From: Haematococcus lacustris
Taxonomy: Eukaryota; Chlorophyta; Chlorophyceae; Chlamydomonadales; Haematococcaceae
Direction: 5' to 3'
DNA: 64,000 bases
Assembly (NCBI GenBank): GCA_030144725.1
Contig: JASKMD010000025.1
Span: 6,187,208 to 6,251,207 of the forward strand
Numbering within the stretch: the stretch's first letter is position 1; each line of letters starts with the position of its first letter. Under the pieces are notes generated by a model that was given only the letters and a program-made list of their open reading frames with translations, was not told where the DNA came from and did no database searches. Position numbers and translations under genes: made by a program. Of this stretch, positions 1 through 9,949 are shown in pieces.

Positions 1-2889
1 GCTCGCCACCACTCCCCTCCTCACCGCCCCACCTGCCCTTCCTACCACCTCCTCAGCCCCTGAGGCCCCTGCTGCCACCCTTGCCGCTGGCACTGCCGTC
101 ACCTCCCCTGCTGCCGCGTCTGACACCCCTGTTGCCCCTGCTCTTGCCGCCGCCATTCCCAGGCCCGCTGCCAGCAGTCCAGGCTGGGGGGCGTCCACAT
201 CATCACAGTGGGCGGGGGGTTTGAAGAACCGCGGTGCAGGAGCTCCCGGAACCCACACCTCAAACTCCAGGGTGTACTGGTCGTAGTGGGAGCCGGTGAG
301 CAGGTTGACCCCAAGCATGTACAGGGCCAAGGGCCGCCCGTCCTTCTGTGGCAAGGGAGGGAGGTGAGGGCAGCAGGGGCCAACCCATTGCCTACAGGAT
401 CATGGGAGTCTTGCACCATGTTGAGGCAGATGGTCTATACACAAGCAACGGTTGTGTGCGCCCGAACATCATCATGCTGGTTGCCTAAGTGGTTGCCTAA
501 GTTTTGTAGTGGTTCACAATTAGTGTGTTCGACTGCAATGAAGGCTCAAGGTTGAGGGCCAAAGTGCTGGTTGCCTAAGTCAGTCAGTTAGGGGCTGGTG
601 CTGGTGTTAGATGCGTTTTTTGTTTTGGCCATACAGGTCATGTTCCCAGCCAGCTCACTGAGCTAGCAGCTTGAGGGAGTGGGCTGTCACCGCCAAGGAC
701 CATCACTCTCCTGCTCACCCGTACCACCACTGACCTGGCCCACATGCCATGTGTAGGTGTTGACCTTGTCCTGCACCCGCTGGGTTAGCTGCCACACGTG
801 GGAGGGTGGGCGGCTGGGCAGGCGGGCTGTGCCGCTGTATGTCCAGCCGGCCAGGGAGGGCAGGGGCTGCAGGGGAGGGGGGGCCACCCCAACACCACAA
901 TGCCTCAGTGCACCATCTCAAGCAAGCCTGGAACGACGGCCTGGTGCTGCTGCCATGATGTGCTACTGTTGGGCACGTAGGGGTGTCGCTGGCATAGGCT
1001 GCCCTGCCTGGCCCACTGCCTGCTAATGTGTGCCATGGCATGGCATGGCATGGCATGGCATGGCATGGCATGGCATGGCATGGCATGGCATGGCATGGCA
1101 TGGCAGGGCAGGGCAGGGCAGGGCAGGGCAGGGCAGGGCAGGGCGGCAGGCAGGCAGGCATGCAGCCCAGGGCAGCCCAGGGCAGGTCGCATCCCCTGTT
1201 GGCAAGGTCTCTAGGGGGGCGACCTCAGGCTACTGCACTTCTTTCCCCGCAAGGACAGGCATAGTGTGACTTACAGGGGGGAGATCCTCATCCTGCAGCC
1301 ACTGCTCAGGGTTGTACAGGTCCAGGGGGCCCGGCCCCTGCTGCTCACTCCTGCTGCGGCCGGCACGTCTGCTGTCACTACCGCCGTCACTGTTGCCACT
1401 GCTGGTGGGGCTGCCAGGGACTGTAGGGCCGGTGGTGGTGTTCATTGCCCAGCAGGTCTTGGTGGTGATCCTACATACAGGAGCACTCCAGCCAAGCCAC
1501 TTCAAGTATTACGTGGCGCATGAGCTACAGATGCTGACATGGAGGTGGGCTACGTGGGTGGTTTGCAAGCTAAGGCTTGCTTGCAAATAAGCAATGGTTT
1601 GTGCTGCCTTGCATGCCTTCCCTACCCACCTGGGAAACACTTGGTAGGTCATGCCCTGCGCAAGCATGGCACAGTCTTTAGGGGCCTGACCTTCGGTCCT
1701 TGTTGGCATCAGCAGGAGCCAGCCACAATCATTTTCTCACAAGCACACAATGCGTAGGGAGGGAGCGAATACAACCACGTCGTGATTGTAGCATTATATG
1801 CACAAAAGTTGAACAGTACTGACAAGATGCGATGAAATTTGAACACAAGAATCGCCGTCACGGGGAATCGAACCCCGGTCTCCCGCGTGACAGGCGGGGA
1901 TAATGACCACTATACGATGACGACCTCTATTTGATAGGTTGATGCACAAGTTCTATTTGATAGGTTGATGCACAAATTGGAGCTTTGTAAACTAATGTAG
2001 TTGTCGATATTGAGTCTTGACCTCCCAAGGGACACAATGATGTTTGTGCTACCCATAGCTAACATACAACTACCACTCAACAACAAGGCCTTATACAGGG
2101 TAAGACTACTGAAGAGAACAAAGCAATGGCAAGGCAGCCAGCAGTGCGCACAATGAAAAGCCACTGTCCAGCCTTCTTGCAAATGCAACACTTGACATAA
2201 GATAACTCCAATGGTACTCACTCATGCAAGGTGGGCAGTGGAGAGGATGTCCACGTGCTATGCCAGCCATGCTTACCGGCATGACGTAGGTCTCGTCCAG
2301 ACCATTGTAGAAAGTAACACGCATCTGCTTCCCTGGGTTGTCATACCACACATGTACAGGATACCTGCATGCTCATCGTCAAGCTGCAAACGTTTCAGAT
2401 CATCATGCAGAGAGACAATGTGTAGAGCTGAACATGTAGCACTGAACTTTGTTCTGGCTTAGTTGCTGTGTTGTGCTGCTGCATGTCAGGTGCTTCGTGT
2501 CACTACACCCATATGTATCCCATGGCACGCACTTGAGCCCCGACGGTTGTAAAGAGTCCACATATCCTGGCACAGCATGTACATGACACCATCAGCCAGA
2601 CCATCAGATATCTCGTCAGAAATGTCATATTCAATGTATAGAGCGTGTGGGCCACCCACCCAGCGATAGCACATACGAAACCTGCGTGCGCAAGAGCCAC
2701 TTGAGATTAATAGGGTTGACCCACAATCGTTTGCCTGGCGAGCCTCGCGAGACGCTGGCTTACCTCATACGCGTCCGGCCATACTGGAGGATCAATCGCA
2801 GCAGCAGACACGGCCAAGATTAGCAGCACTGCTGGCAGCAAGTCGCGGCGAATGGTAAGGCGCTTCGCGCCTGCTATCGTTGCAGCCAT
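1..2889 (-). CDS. Secreted papain-type (C1A) cysteine protease, N-terminal half (26/29-kDa protease / counting factor-associated D type)
   Basis: Seven exons rebuilt on the minus strand: 2764-2889, about 2656-2681 (donor uncertain), 2277-2364, 1630-1655, 1275-1470, 735-866, and 345 down to the window edge; apart from exon 2 all phases agree. The start has a signal peptide ([15 protein letters not shown]) followed by VWPDAYE and VSYVLSL. Family-like segments follow: [49 protein letters not shown] and [17 protein letters not shown]. These resemble the long propeptide region of the secreted 26/29-kDa proteases and Dictyostelium counting factor-associated protein D. A Ser/Gly/Arg-rich linker sits in exon 5. 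The catalytic Cys/His domain would lie left of position 1, so enzymatic activity is inferred from the family only. The last exon ends in Ala/Gly-rich sequence, which may include unrecognised intron. Confidence 0.72.
1031..1144. repeat. Pentanucleotide microsatellite (ATGGC)n then (AGGGC)n
   Basis: About 14 copies of ATGGC pass into about 8 copies of AGGGC. It lies inside the protease intron between exons 735-866 and 1275-1470. All reading frames stay open through it, which explains several spurious ORFs on both strands. Confidence 0.95.
1853..1924 (-). tRNA. tRNA-Asp (anticodon GTC)
   Basis: The minus strand reads GTCGTCA at the 5' end, pairing with TGACGGC at the 3' end (7-bp acceptor stem with one G-U), discriminator G. 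The anticodon stem-loop is CCCGCCTGTCACGCGGG with GTC in the loop, and the T arm has GGTTCGATTCC. The internal A box (TATAGTGG) and B box (GGTTCGATTCC) of RNA polymerase III are present. No intron is seen. It lies within an intron of the protease gene on the same strand. Confidence 0.95.
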
Positions 2890-3336
2890 GTGGGAAGCGC
2901 GATCCTTTGACCACTCACAAGGAATGTGAACACGACAAGGGTTGTTTGATCTTTTTTGATCATGACCATAATGAATCTTTACGCGGCTTTACATTCTCCC
3001 CTCCCTTCGTCGTATGTGCTCGTGACAGAACGATAGCGACTGCTTCATGAGTACAAGCCATTGCCTGTAAACCACTGGCTAAGCTGTAAATGGCCTGAGG
3101 AGAATGGTCCCAGTTTGCAAGGTTGCCCAAGCTGTCATTAACGTGCAGCGTTCTAGAGTTCAGGCTTGCATAACAAGCAGAGGTGGTGTGCAACGTATAG
3201 TACGAGAGAAACAGTTGATGAGGTGCCCAAAACGTAATTGTGCCACACATGGTGGATACACAGCTACAACTTCTACATACATGTGACAAACACGAAAATC
3301 CTTAGTATATGTAGCTGCCTCGCGTTGCTATTGTTT
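2890..3336. other. Intergenic region between divergent genes
   Basis: This lies between the protease start (minus) and the broken transposon ORF (plus). I see no RNA gene, repeat or clear core promoter element in it. Confidence 0.5.
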
Positions 3337-3445
3337 ATGGCGAGGAAGAAGAGACGAACCGGTGTGGGTGGGCCTAGAGCAGCGCCGGAGGACCCCGACT
3401 TCGACATAGTTGACTGAGACGAGGCAGCCCAACCTGACTTGACCG

Positions 3446-3539
3446 AGGCACAGCGCAAAACACCTCTAGGCACAGCGCAAAACACCTCGAGGCACAGCGC
3501 AAAACACCTCGAGGCACAGCGCAAAACACAGCGCAAAAG
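3446..3539. repeat. Short tandem repeat, 22-bp unit
   Basis: The unit cacagcgcaaaacacctcgagg is repeated about three times and then partially. It encodes the AQRKT-like repeats of the broken ORF and includes the 13-bp sequence duplicated by the LINE insertion. Confidence 0.85.
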
Positions 3540-3798
3540 CACGGCAACACCTCCTGGCCTTGGGGATCTCACAAGATAACACTACTAAACTATTACACAA
3601 GTTAACAAGACACGCGGTGGAGACAGCCCACTCCATTGCAAAGACAAGCTACAGACTCAGGGCTACTAAGAGGGAGGGGGGGTAGGGGGGTTGCCTCTTT
3701 CTTGGCTTGATTGGTGGGAGCAGGCCGCGCCACAGGCGGTAGCTCCTCCCTTAATGCACGCCGGTGAATACCGGAGTAGTCTTCTTCTTCTTCTTCTT
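3540..3798 (+). mobile_element. 5'-truncated LINE copy (3' end only)
   Basis: This segment is similar to the last ~250 bp of the element at 5151-8281: the coding end, the poly-G stretch around the stop, the hairpin CCGGTGAATACCGG and a (TTC)n tail. It is flanked by the 13-bp direct repeat CACAGCGCAAAAG (3527-3539 and 3799-3811), as expected for target-primed reverse transcription with 5' truncation. It interrupts the ORF that starts at 3337. Confidence 0.85.
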
Positions 3799-4153
3799 CA
3801 CAGCGCAAAAGGAAGGCTTCAGGAGAGGCCCGCGCTGCCCGCAGAAGGGACAATACGTTCCACGCAAGAAAGGCCAAGTTAGCCCACCTCATCGACCACC
3901 TCCCGCAAGCGCTTTGGGACGCCTTCCTTGACAAGGCTGTGCGCCCACGAGTGAAGGCCATCAGCGAGCGGGGGGGGATTGGCAGCCTGCTGTTGGGTTT
4001 CCTCGTGCGCGACTTGTTTACCCTGCACGTAGCCGACCAGCTTGACGCGCAAGGCCAGCCACTGTCATACACAGACACAGACATCCCAGTCTCCGCAGCA
4101 GACATCCCGGACCTGAGCTGCAGGAATCTGTTCCTGCAGCTGTGCCGCGGCCT

Positions 4154-4653
4154 NNNNNNNNNNNNNNNNNNNNNNNNNNNNNNNNNNNNNNNNNNNNNNN
4201 NNNNNNNNNNNNNNNNNNNNNNNNNNNNNNNNNNNNNNNNNNNNNNNNNNNNNNNNNNNNNNNNNNNNNNNNNNNNNNNNNNNNNNNNNNNNNNNNNNNN
4301 NNNNNNNNNNNNNNNNNNNNNNNNNNNNNNNNNNNNNNNNNNNNNNNNNNNNNNNNNNNNNNNNNNNNNNNNNNNNNNNNNNNNNNNNNNNNNNNNNNNN
4401 NNNNNNNNNNNNNNNNNNNNNNNNNNNNNNNNNNNNNNNNNNNNNNNNNNNNNNNNNNNNNNNNNNNNNNNNNNNNNNNNNNNNNNNNNNNNNNNNNNNN
4501 NNNNNNNNNNNNNNNNNNNNNNNNNNNNNNNNNNNNNNNNNNNNNNNNNNNNNNNNNNNNNNNNNNNNNNNNNNNNNNNNNNNNNNNNNNNNNNNNNNNN
4601 NNNNNNNNNNNNNNNNNNNNNNNNNNNNNNNNNNNNNNNNNNNNNNNNNNNNN
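4154..4653. other. Assembly gap (500 N)
   Basis: Exactly 500 undetermined bases. ORFs drawn across it are artefacts. The right edge resumes within a GGACCCTGT-rich repeat, so the gap probably covers a repeat array. Confidence 1.
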
Positions 4654-4934
4654 GTACCAGGACCCTGTGAGCCACAACCCTGTGGTGTGGTACCAGGACC
4701 CTGTGGAGAAAGACACTCATCGTAGGACCCTGTACAGGGTCCTGGCACACATGGTCGAAAGCATCAAAACAAGGTCAACATGACCAACCACCGGCTATGT
4801 AGGAATCCTAACAGGTTTCTATCACATAGGGATGCAAAGAATGATTACAATATCAACACTCATAGGGTACACAGGACCCTGTACAGGGTCCTACGACCAT
4901 GATGTCAATAGGACCCTGTACAGGGTCCTAGGAC
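4654..4934. repeat. Palindromic repeat cluster, core AGGACCCTGTACAGGGTCCT
   Basis: A perfect 20-bp palindrome occurs at 4724-4743, 4873-4892 and 4910-4929. Half-site variants (CCAGGACCCTGTG) lie at about 4657 and 4693, next to the gap. The spacing is irregular. Confidence 0.85.
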
Positions 4935-5150
4935 ACGGGCCATACCTCTTCACTGGCTGGGAATTTTTGCATGCCACCTACTAGGTTGGGCAGCTGTAAC
5001 CACCCTCCACAACCTCTCATACTCACAATTCATGAATAGTCACTTTGGTCACACGGTGCCAACTCCCTTAGCCAAAATCAGGGTCACAGCCCCACACCTG
5101 GCTCAGCAACGCGACACCGAGTGAGAATTACACTTTGGCCCAAGAGAGTC

Positions 5151-8100
5151 ATGTCATCCTCTAGGTCACAGCAACCCACATACCAAGTATCAGACCTCAA
5201 CTCTCAGGTTCTTCAAGCCAGCCAGGCCTTAATTTGCACGAGTGTAGATAAATGGGCATTACCACTATGTGCAGAAGAAGGCTATACACCCACACACATA
5301 GAACCCATCAGCAGGGAAGAGGCTAAAGACGTATGCACATGTGAGCTATGCTGGCTACCAAGAGGAGACAGCCCAATGTGCCACAACTGCAAGAGGGCCT
5401 ACCACCCAGCCTGCCTTGAGGAAGCCCTCCTGTCGGGACACAAAGAACCAGGCCACTGGCTGTGCCCAATATGCAAGTTTGGCAGCAACGAGTTCAAAAC
5501 TACTATGCGTCTGTCAGCGCACTCGGACCTTATACGAGTTCACTGGCGCCCCACCCTCGAACCGGCACCTCTCATCACGGCACACCTGGACTACCTGGCG
5601 CGACGCAGCGACTATGAAGAGGAAAATAAGAGGATACAAGAAGCTAGATACGCGCGGCCTGACACACAGCTGCCAACACACACCCGGCAGGGACTGCCGG
5701 ACCCGCACACCTGGCTACCCCGGTGCACCAACCTACACTCTAAGGCCACCTTCCACACGTACCCCATCAACCCGCAGACGGACATCGTCGGGACGGGCAA
5801 ATGCGAAACCTTCCTCCAACTGCACCCCCACATGACCACCCCCGCGATGAACCTCAGCACGGGAGAGCCCATCATGCCCAAGCACGACCTAGTGCAACAT
5901 GTAACGGTTCACGATGAGTCGGGCCGCACAATAGGCCTTCTAACTAAACAACAACACCAACACCTACACGCTTGGCTACAACACACACCACACACACGCA
6001 ACCTGGCCACAGAACTGGTGGCCCTCCTAAGGAGACACGACACACAGAGCAACCACCACCCCATGAGAGCGGCACAAGACAAAGCCCTCACCACCCTACA
6101 CACCACACGAAGCTTTCCAAGTACCGTCCAAAGGTGGGCTGACCCACTCACAGTCAGACCGGAAACCACTACCTACTGGAGCCCCGACATCAATGACACG
6201 GCCTTTGGGGCACACCACAACTGCCTACTTGTACGTCACACTGGGCTATCCACATGGAATGTACCAGCTGATGATGCGGTGGCCCTGAAATGCGTCAACC
6301 ATGCTATACACTCAGCACACCAGGAGGAGGCCATGGCCACCATTATGCTGATCCCTGGAAAAAAGGGCATCTCTTACCCCAAGCACATTGACACCTTGAG
6401 ACGGTACCCAGAGTACTGCCAGCACCTGGCCAGCATACCCCTCACCGATACCAACTGCTCCAAACTTGGCAAACACGCCACCCTCCTCGTCTACGTCATA
6501 TGGAATGAGGCAGGGCAACTACTCACCACGAAAGGCAACCCACAAGGATGGATGGCTAGCACAGCCACTGCCCTACACCCGGACAGGGAGACACACCCTC
6601 TCCTTCGCAGACCCCACAATCAAAAACAGCCAGCCACTCTCCCCAGTGGCCACAAACAGCACCTCCGCCTCCCGCTCGACAGGACTCTACCCACGCTGGG
6701 GCACACACGCAGCCAACACCAACTCACACACCACTCCACCACGCTACCACGGATGGCCATCACCGAATGGACCACAGTAGCGTACACTGACGGTAGCTGC
6801 ATTAAGACATCCGAGCCAGACCCGGCGCGCGTCGGGGCGGGGGTCTATATCCCGGAAAGCAACGCCCTACTTACCATTGCGATGAACGACCTAGACAGCA
6901 ACACCATCAACAAGGCAGAACTCACAGCGATACACGCGGCACTCAAAGCGGGGGCCAGACGCATCGCCACCGACAGCCTTTGCTCTCTCTACCAGATCCG
7001 TCGAGCTCTCGCTAACCCGATGTCCCTTATCATTCATAGACACAACGACATCCTGACGGACATCGCCACCCTCATCATCGACAGCCCCGACACGATCCAG
7101 TTCTACAAAGTCCGGGCACACTCGGGCATCATCGGCAACGAAGGCGCAGATGCCCTTGCTAAACACGGAGCGCTACACCCGGAGCTGGCAAACACTCTAG
7201 GGTACCACCCGACCATACCTAAAGAGAGGGGCATCTGGCTCAACCACGGGACCGATAGTGAAACCCTCGCCCCGCTGCCGGACTGCCGACAAAGCGTGCG
7301 AGCACACATGCACAGCAAGCACAAGTTAGGTCTCGCCAACCAAGACAGCATCTACTACCAGATGACCCAAGATATTACCAAAGCCGCGGCCAAAGGAGGG
7401 GGCGGAAGAGTGATGACCGATGCGACCATCTCCACCCCTGCGCAAAGGACCGCCCTACTCTACCGTACTGGAGGGCTCTACAACCAAAAGCTAGCTATGC
7501 GTTGGAAGCAGGTGACAGACGACCGCTGCCCACTCTGTGGGGAGGCCGACAGTGCCACACACCTCCTCTCGGGCTGCAGCGAGACCCTGCCACTTGTGCA
7601 AGAAAGGCATAACGGTGCTGGCCGCCTCATCGCCAAAGCCATCAGCAAAGGAACCCTGGGCGGGTGCATCCGGTTTGCGGACACCGGCAGCTGGGAGAAG
7701 GGCGCAAGAGAAAACCTTGACCTCCCTAACGACTCACTACACACCACACTACGGGCACTCGGCCTGCAACCAACAGCGACCAAAAACACTACCAGACCAG
7801 ACATACTCGTGGTGGCGCCACAAAAGAAGACGGGCAAAGGAGGCAAAGCCATTAAAAGGATCACCATCGTAGAAATCAAATACTGTGCGGACTCGAGGTG
7901 GATGGAGCAACTGGACAAGGCCCTGAATCAACATAAGAAATTGGCACACACCATGCGCAAAATAGGCCACATAGTTGAGATCAGACCAATCCTACTGGGT
8001 ATAGGTGGTATTACCTATGAAACACACACACGTCAACACCTCATCGCCCTGGGGATCACTCAAACCAACGCCACCAAGCTACTAAACAAGCTCACGAGAC

Positions 8101-8174
8101 ATGCGGTAGAAGCAGCCCACACCATTGCCAAAACAAGTTACAGACTAAGAGCTATTAGAAAGGGGGGGGGGTAG
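5151..8174 (+). CDS. LINE-like protein: PHD finger, RNase H, CCHC knuckle and PD-(D/E)XK nuclease, without a visible reverse transcriptase
   Basis: A 1007-residue ORF from ATG 5151; the GTG at 5121 is in frame but less likely. Residues ~60-110 form a PHD-type zinc finger (CELC, CHNCKRAYHPAC, WLCPIC). Residues ~540-680 are an RNase H domain with the acidic set in YTDGS, KAELTAIHAAL and ATDS, and the histidine in RAHSGIIGNEGAD. A CCHC knuckle (CPLCGEADSATHLLSGC) lies near 792-812. A restriction-like endonuclease signature follows: RPDILVV, then IVEIKYC. This C-terminal order matches R2-type LINE proteins. The middle region (~240-530) shows no FADD/YADD motif or other RT block; its stretch ATIMLIPGKKGISYP could be a degenerate Rossmann-like domain, but that is a guess. 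The frame is intact. Confidence 0.8.
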   Translation: MSSSRSQQPTYQVSDLNSQVLQASQALICTSVDKWALPLCAEEGYTPTHIEPISREEAKDVCTCELCWLPRGDSPMCHNCKRAYHPACLEEALLSGHKEPGHWLCPICKFGSNEFKTTMRLSAHSDLIRVHWRPTLEPAPLITAHLDYLARRSDYEEENKRIQEARYARPDTQLPTHTRQGLPDPHTWLPRCTNLHSKATFHTYPINPQTDIVGTGKCETFLQLHPHMTTPAMNLSTGEPIMPKHDLVQHVTVHDESGRTIGLLTKQQHQHLHAWLQHTPHTRNLATELVALLRRHDTQSNHHPMRAAQDKALTTLHTTRSFPSTVQRWADPLTVRPETTTYWSPDINDTAFGAHHNCLLVRHTGLSTWNVPADDAVALKCVNHAIHSAHQEEAMATIMLIPGKKGISYPKHIDTLRRYPEYCQHLASIPLTDTNCSKLGKHATLLVYVIWNEAGQLLTTKGNPQGWMASTATALHPDRETHPLLRRPHNQKQPATLPSGHKQHLRLPLDRTLPTLGHTRSQHQLTHHSTTLPRMAITEWTTVAYTDGSCIKTSEPDPARVGAGVYIPESNALLTIAMNDLDSNTINKAELTAIHAALKAGARRIATDSLCSLYQIRRALANPMSLIIHRHNDILTDIATLIIDSPDTIQFYKVRAHSGIIGNEGADALAKHGALHPELANTLGYHPTIPKERGIWLNHGTDSETLAPLPDCRQSVRAHMHSKHKLGLANQDSIYYQMTQDITKAAAKGGGGRVMTDATISTPAQRTALLYRTGGLYNQKLAMRWKQVTDDRCPLCGEADSATHLLSGCSETLPLVQERHNGAGRLIAKAISKGTLGGCIRFADTGSWEKGARENLDLPNDSLHTTLRALGLQPTATKNTTRPDILVVAPQKKTGKGGKAIKRITIVEIKYCADSRWMEQLDKALNQHKKLAHTMRKIGHIVEIRPILLGIGGITYETHTRQHLIALGITQTNATKLLNKLTRHAVEAAHTIAKTSYRLRAIRKGGG

Positions 8175-8281
8175 GGGGTCGGTTACTTCTCGAGCTTGAT
8201 GGTGGGAGCAGGCCGCGCCCCAGGCGGTTGCTCCTCCCTTAATGCACGCCGGTGAACACCGGCGTAGTCTTCTTCTTCTTC
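5151..8281 (+). mobile_element. LINE-like retroelement
   Basis: The 3' boundary is set by comparison with the truncated copy at 3540-3798: a short 3' UTR, the hairpin CGCCGGTGAACACCGGCG, and a (TTC)n tail ending at 8281. The 5' boundary is not determined; the start given is that of the ORF. The tail abuts the start of a dispersed repeat (8282), so this copy may have inserted at that repeat's edge. I could not find an unambiguous target duplication. Confidence 0.7.
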
Positions 8282-9058
8282 ATCGCGATGCCTGCCGGGC
8301 GTGCAGGGCACCTAGACGGGGTGAATGAAACATATAATCGTACTCGCTTCCGCCGAATACACCATCTGGGTCGGCGCACACTAAGGTATCACCGGGTTAC
8401 ACCCCCCCTCCTCCACTGTGTCCTCCACTGTGTTGCACCCGCTGCACCCACAGGAAAATGGCTACGAAATGTTTGTTCTTGACCCCTTGGCGCATTTACT
8501 AGAACAAATCGCACGTTAAACAGCCCAGGCCTCTATCAGTTTGACATCTTCAAAGTGACATCATGTTCTCCAAGCAGAATCAGGGCCACGGGGCTGTGGG
8601 GTGGCAGTTGAGCTATGAAACTTTGCACGCAGGTGGATGGGATGTAGGGGAGTGTAACTCTCACAGGAGACGAGTCCAGATTCGGTCATGGTGTGGTGTT
8701 GGTTGACTGACTGCATGGCCCTGGCCCTGAGATCGGCTAAGGGAGTTGGGGGTCACAGGCCAAAGTGAGCTTTTGGCTTAGCTGAGTAAGAGCGTGTGTA
8801 ACAATGTCGAAAAGGAGCTTAACCTAGTAAGTAGCATGCTGTAAGTCCAAATGGTCGAGCTGTGGCATTGCCCTCAAGGTATGGGGGGGAGATGGGCTCA
8901 TTGCCACATTCCCGCAACCGCTCTCCGATCCGACTGCTGCCGCCGACGCGCATGCTCATTGAGAGCAGCCTAAGCGGCGCGGGCGGTCGCAGCGATGACT
9001 GCATGCCCCGCAGCGGCTCAAATTTGAATCACTAACTTTGACGCTTTGCTGTGCACGG
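8282..9058 (+). repeat. Dispersed repeat, shorter copy (relative of 54163-55505)
   Basis: 8282-8590 is nearly collinear with 54163-54475 (shared starts ATCGCGATGCCTGCCGGGCG, shared block CTGTGTCCTCCACTGTGTTGC). 8905-9058 matches 55350-55505 (GGCGCGGGCGGTCGCAGCGATG). The interior differs: this copy lacks the C-rich minisatellite and the small Lys/Arg-rich ORF of the other. It may be a deletion derivative of a DNA transposon. Confidence 0.75.
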
Positions 9059-9239
9059 CACTCACGATAAATAAGGCCGACGCGGGGGCCTTTTTTGCAT
9101 CGGATGGACTTTCTGCTCCGATAGAATGATAGAGCGTTGAGTTTAAGGGGGACCTCGCTCTTGAATGAAGTCCTAACTCGCAGCGGTTGCGAAGATACAA
9201 CGATCCGCGCGCGAGGTACCCCCCCCTTTTTAGGAATCT

Positions 9240-9870
9240 GCACAGATGTTGGTTAAATGAGCCCGGAATCTGTGCAGATGCATGCCGATGCCTTTAGGAA
9301 AAGCGACATCTGTGCAGATGCATCCCTCGACATCTGCACAGATGCCGACAATGTCGACATCTGCACAGATGCATCCCTCGACATCTGCACAGCTGTTGAC
9401 ACAGTCGACATCTGCACAGATGCTTCCCACGACATCTGCACAGCTGTCGACACAGTCGACATCTGTACAGCCAAGCATCCCTCGACATCTGCACAGCTGT
9501 CGTTACACTCGACATCTGCACAGATGTATCCCTCGACATCTGCACAGCTGTTGACACAGTCGACATCTGCACAGCCAAGCATCCCTCGACATCTGCACAG
9601 CTGTGGTCACACTCGACATCTGCACAGATGCATCCCTCGACATCTGCACAGCTGTTGACACAGTCGACATCTGCACAGCCAAGCATCCATCGACATCTGC
9701 ACAGCTGCCGACTCACCCGACATCTGCACAGATGCATCCCTCGACATCTGCACAGCTGTCGAAACACTCGACATCTGCACAGCCAAGCATCCCTCGACAT
9801 CTGTGCAGATGTCGACACTGTCGACATCTGCACAGATGCATCCCTCGACATCTGTGCAGATGACATTTCT
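9240..9870. repeat. Satellite with core CATCTG-YR-CAGATG
   Basis: About 25 units of 24-27 bp, each GACATCTGCACAG followed by alternating spacers (ATGCATCCCTC, CTGTTGACACAGTC, CCAAGCATCCCTC). CATCTGCACAGATG is a near-palindrome whose complement CATCTGTGCAGATG also occurs. The array is open in several frames on both strands; those ORFs are not genes. Confidence 0.92.
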
Positions 9871-9949
9871 GTTATATAGCATGCCTTGCATTTCAGTATA
9901 GGCTTGCATCTTTGCTGAATATATGTTGTGTACATGATATCTATTGACT

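Larger units (their letters stand above)
3337..4153 (+). pseudogene. Broken transposon-like ORF with an inserted LINE fragment, running into the assembly gap
   Basis: An ATG at 3337 begins MARKKRRTGVGGP, a basic N terminus; an in-frame TGA follows after the acidic stretch EDPDFDIVD. The frame then continues through repeated AQRKT units and is broken by a LINE insertion at 3540-3798. After it the frame resumes (KRKASGEARAARRR, then KLAHLIDHLPQALWDAFLDK and GIGSLLLGFLVRDLFTLHVA) until the gap at 4154. The basic start and Arg-rich linker suggest a nucleic-acid-binding protein. I do not recognise a named family; transposon origin is inferred from the surroundings. Confidence 0.45.

Noticed and set aside
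715..1205. [10 protein letters not shown] / GMAWHG ORFs
   Set aside because: Translation of a pentanucleotide repeat within a protease intron.
2486..2700. Minus-strand ORF with [15 protein letters not shown] as a protease exon
   Set aside because: Its frame does not match the phase of exon 1, whereas a 20-30 nt exon reading VSYVLSL matches both phase and the family.
3602..4783. Long ORFs across the gap
   Set aside because: They consist mostly of undetermined bases.
9257..9935. ORFs in the CATCTG satellite
   Set aside because: Repeat translation; a different peptide in each frame with the same repeat, no start context, no domain.
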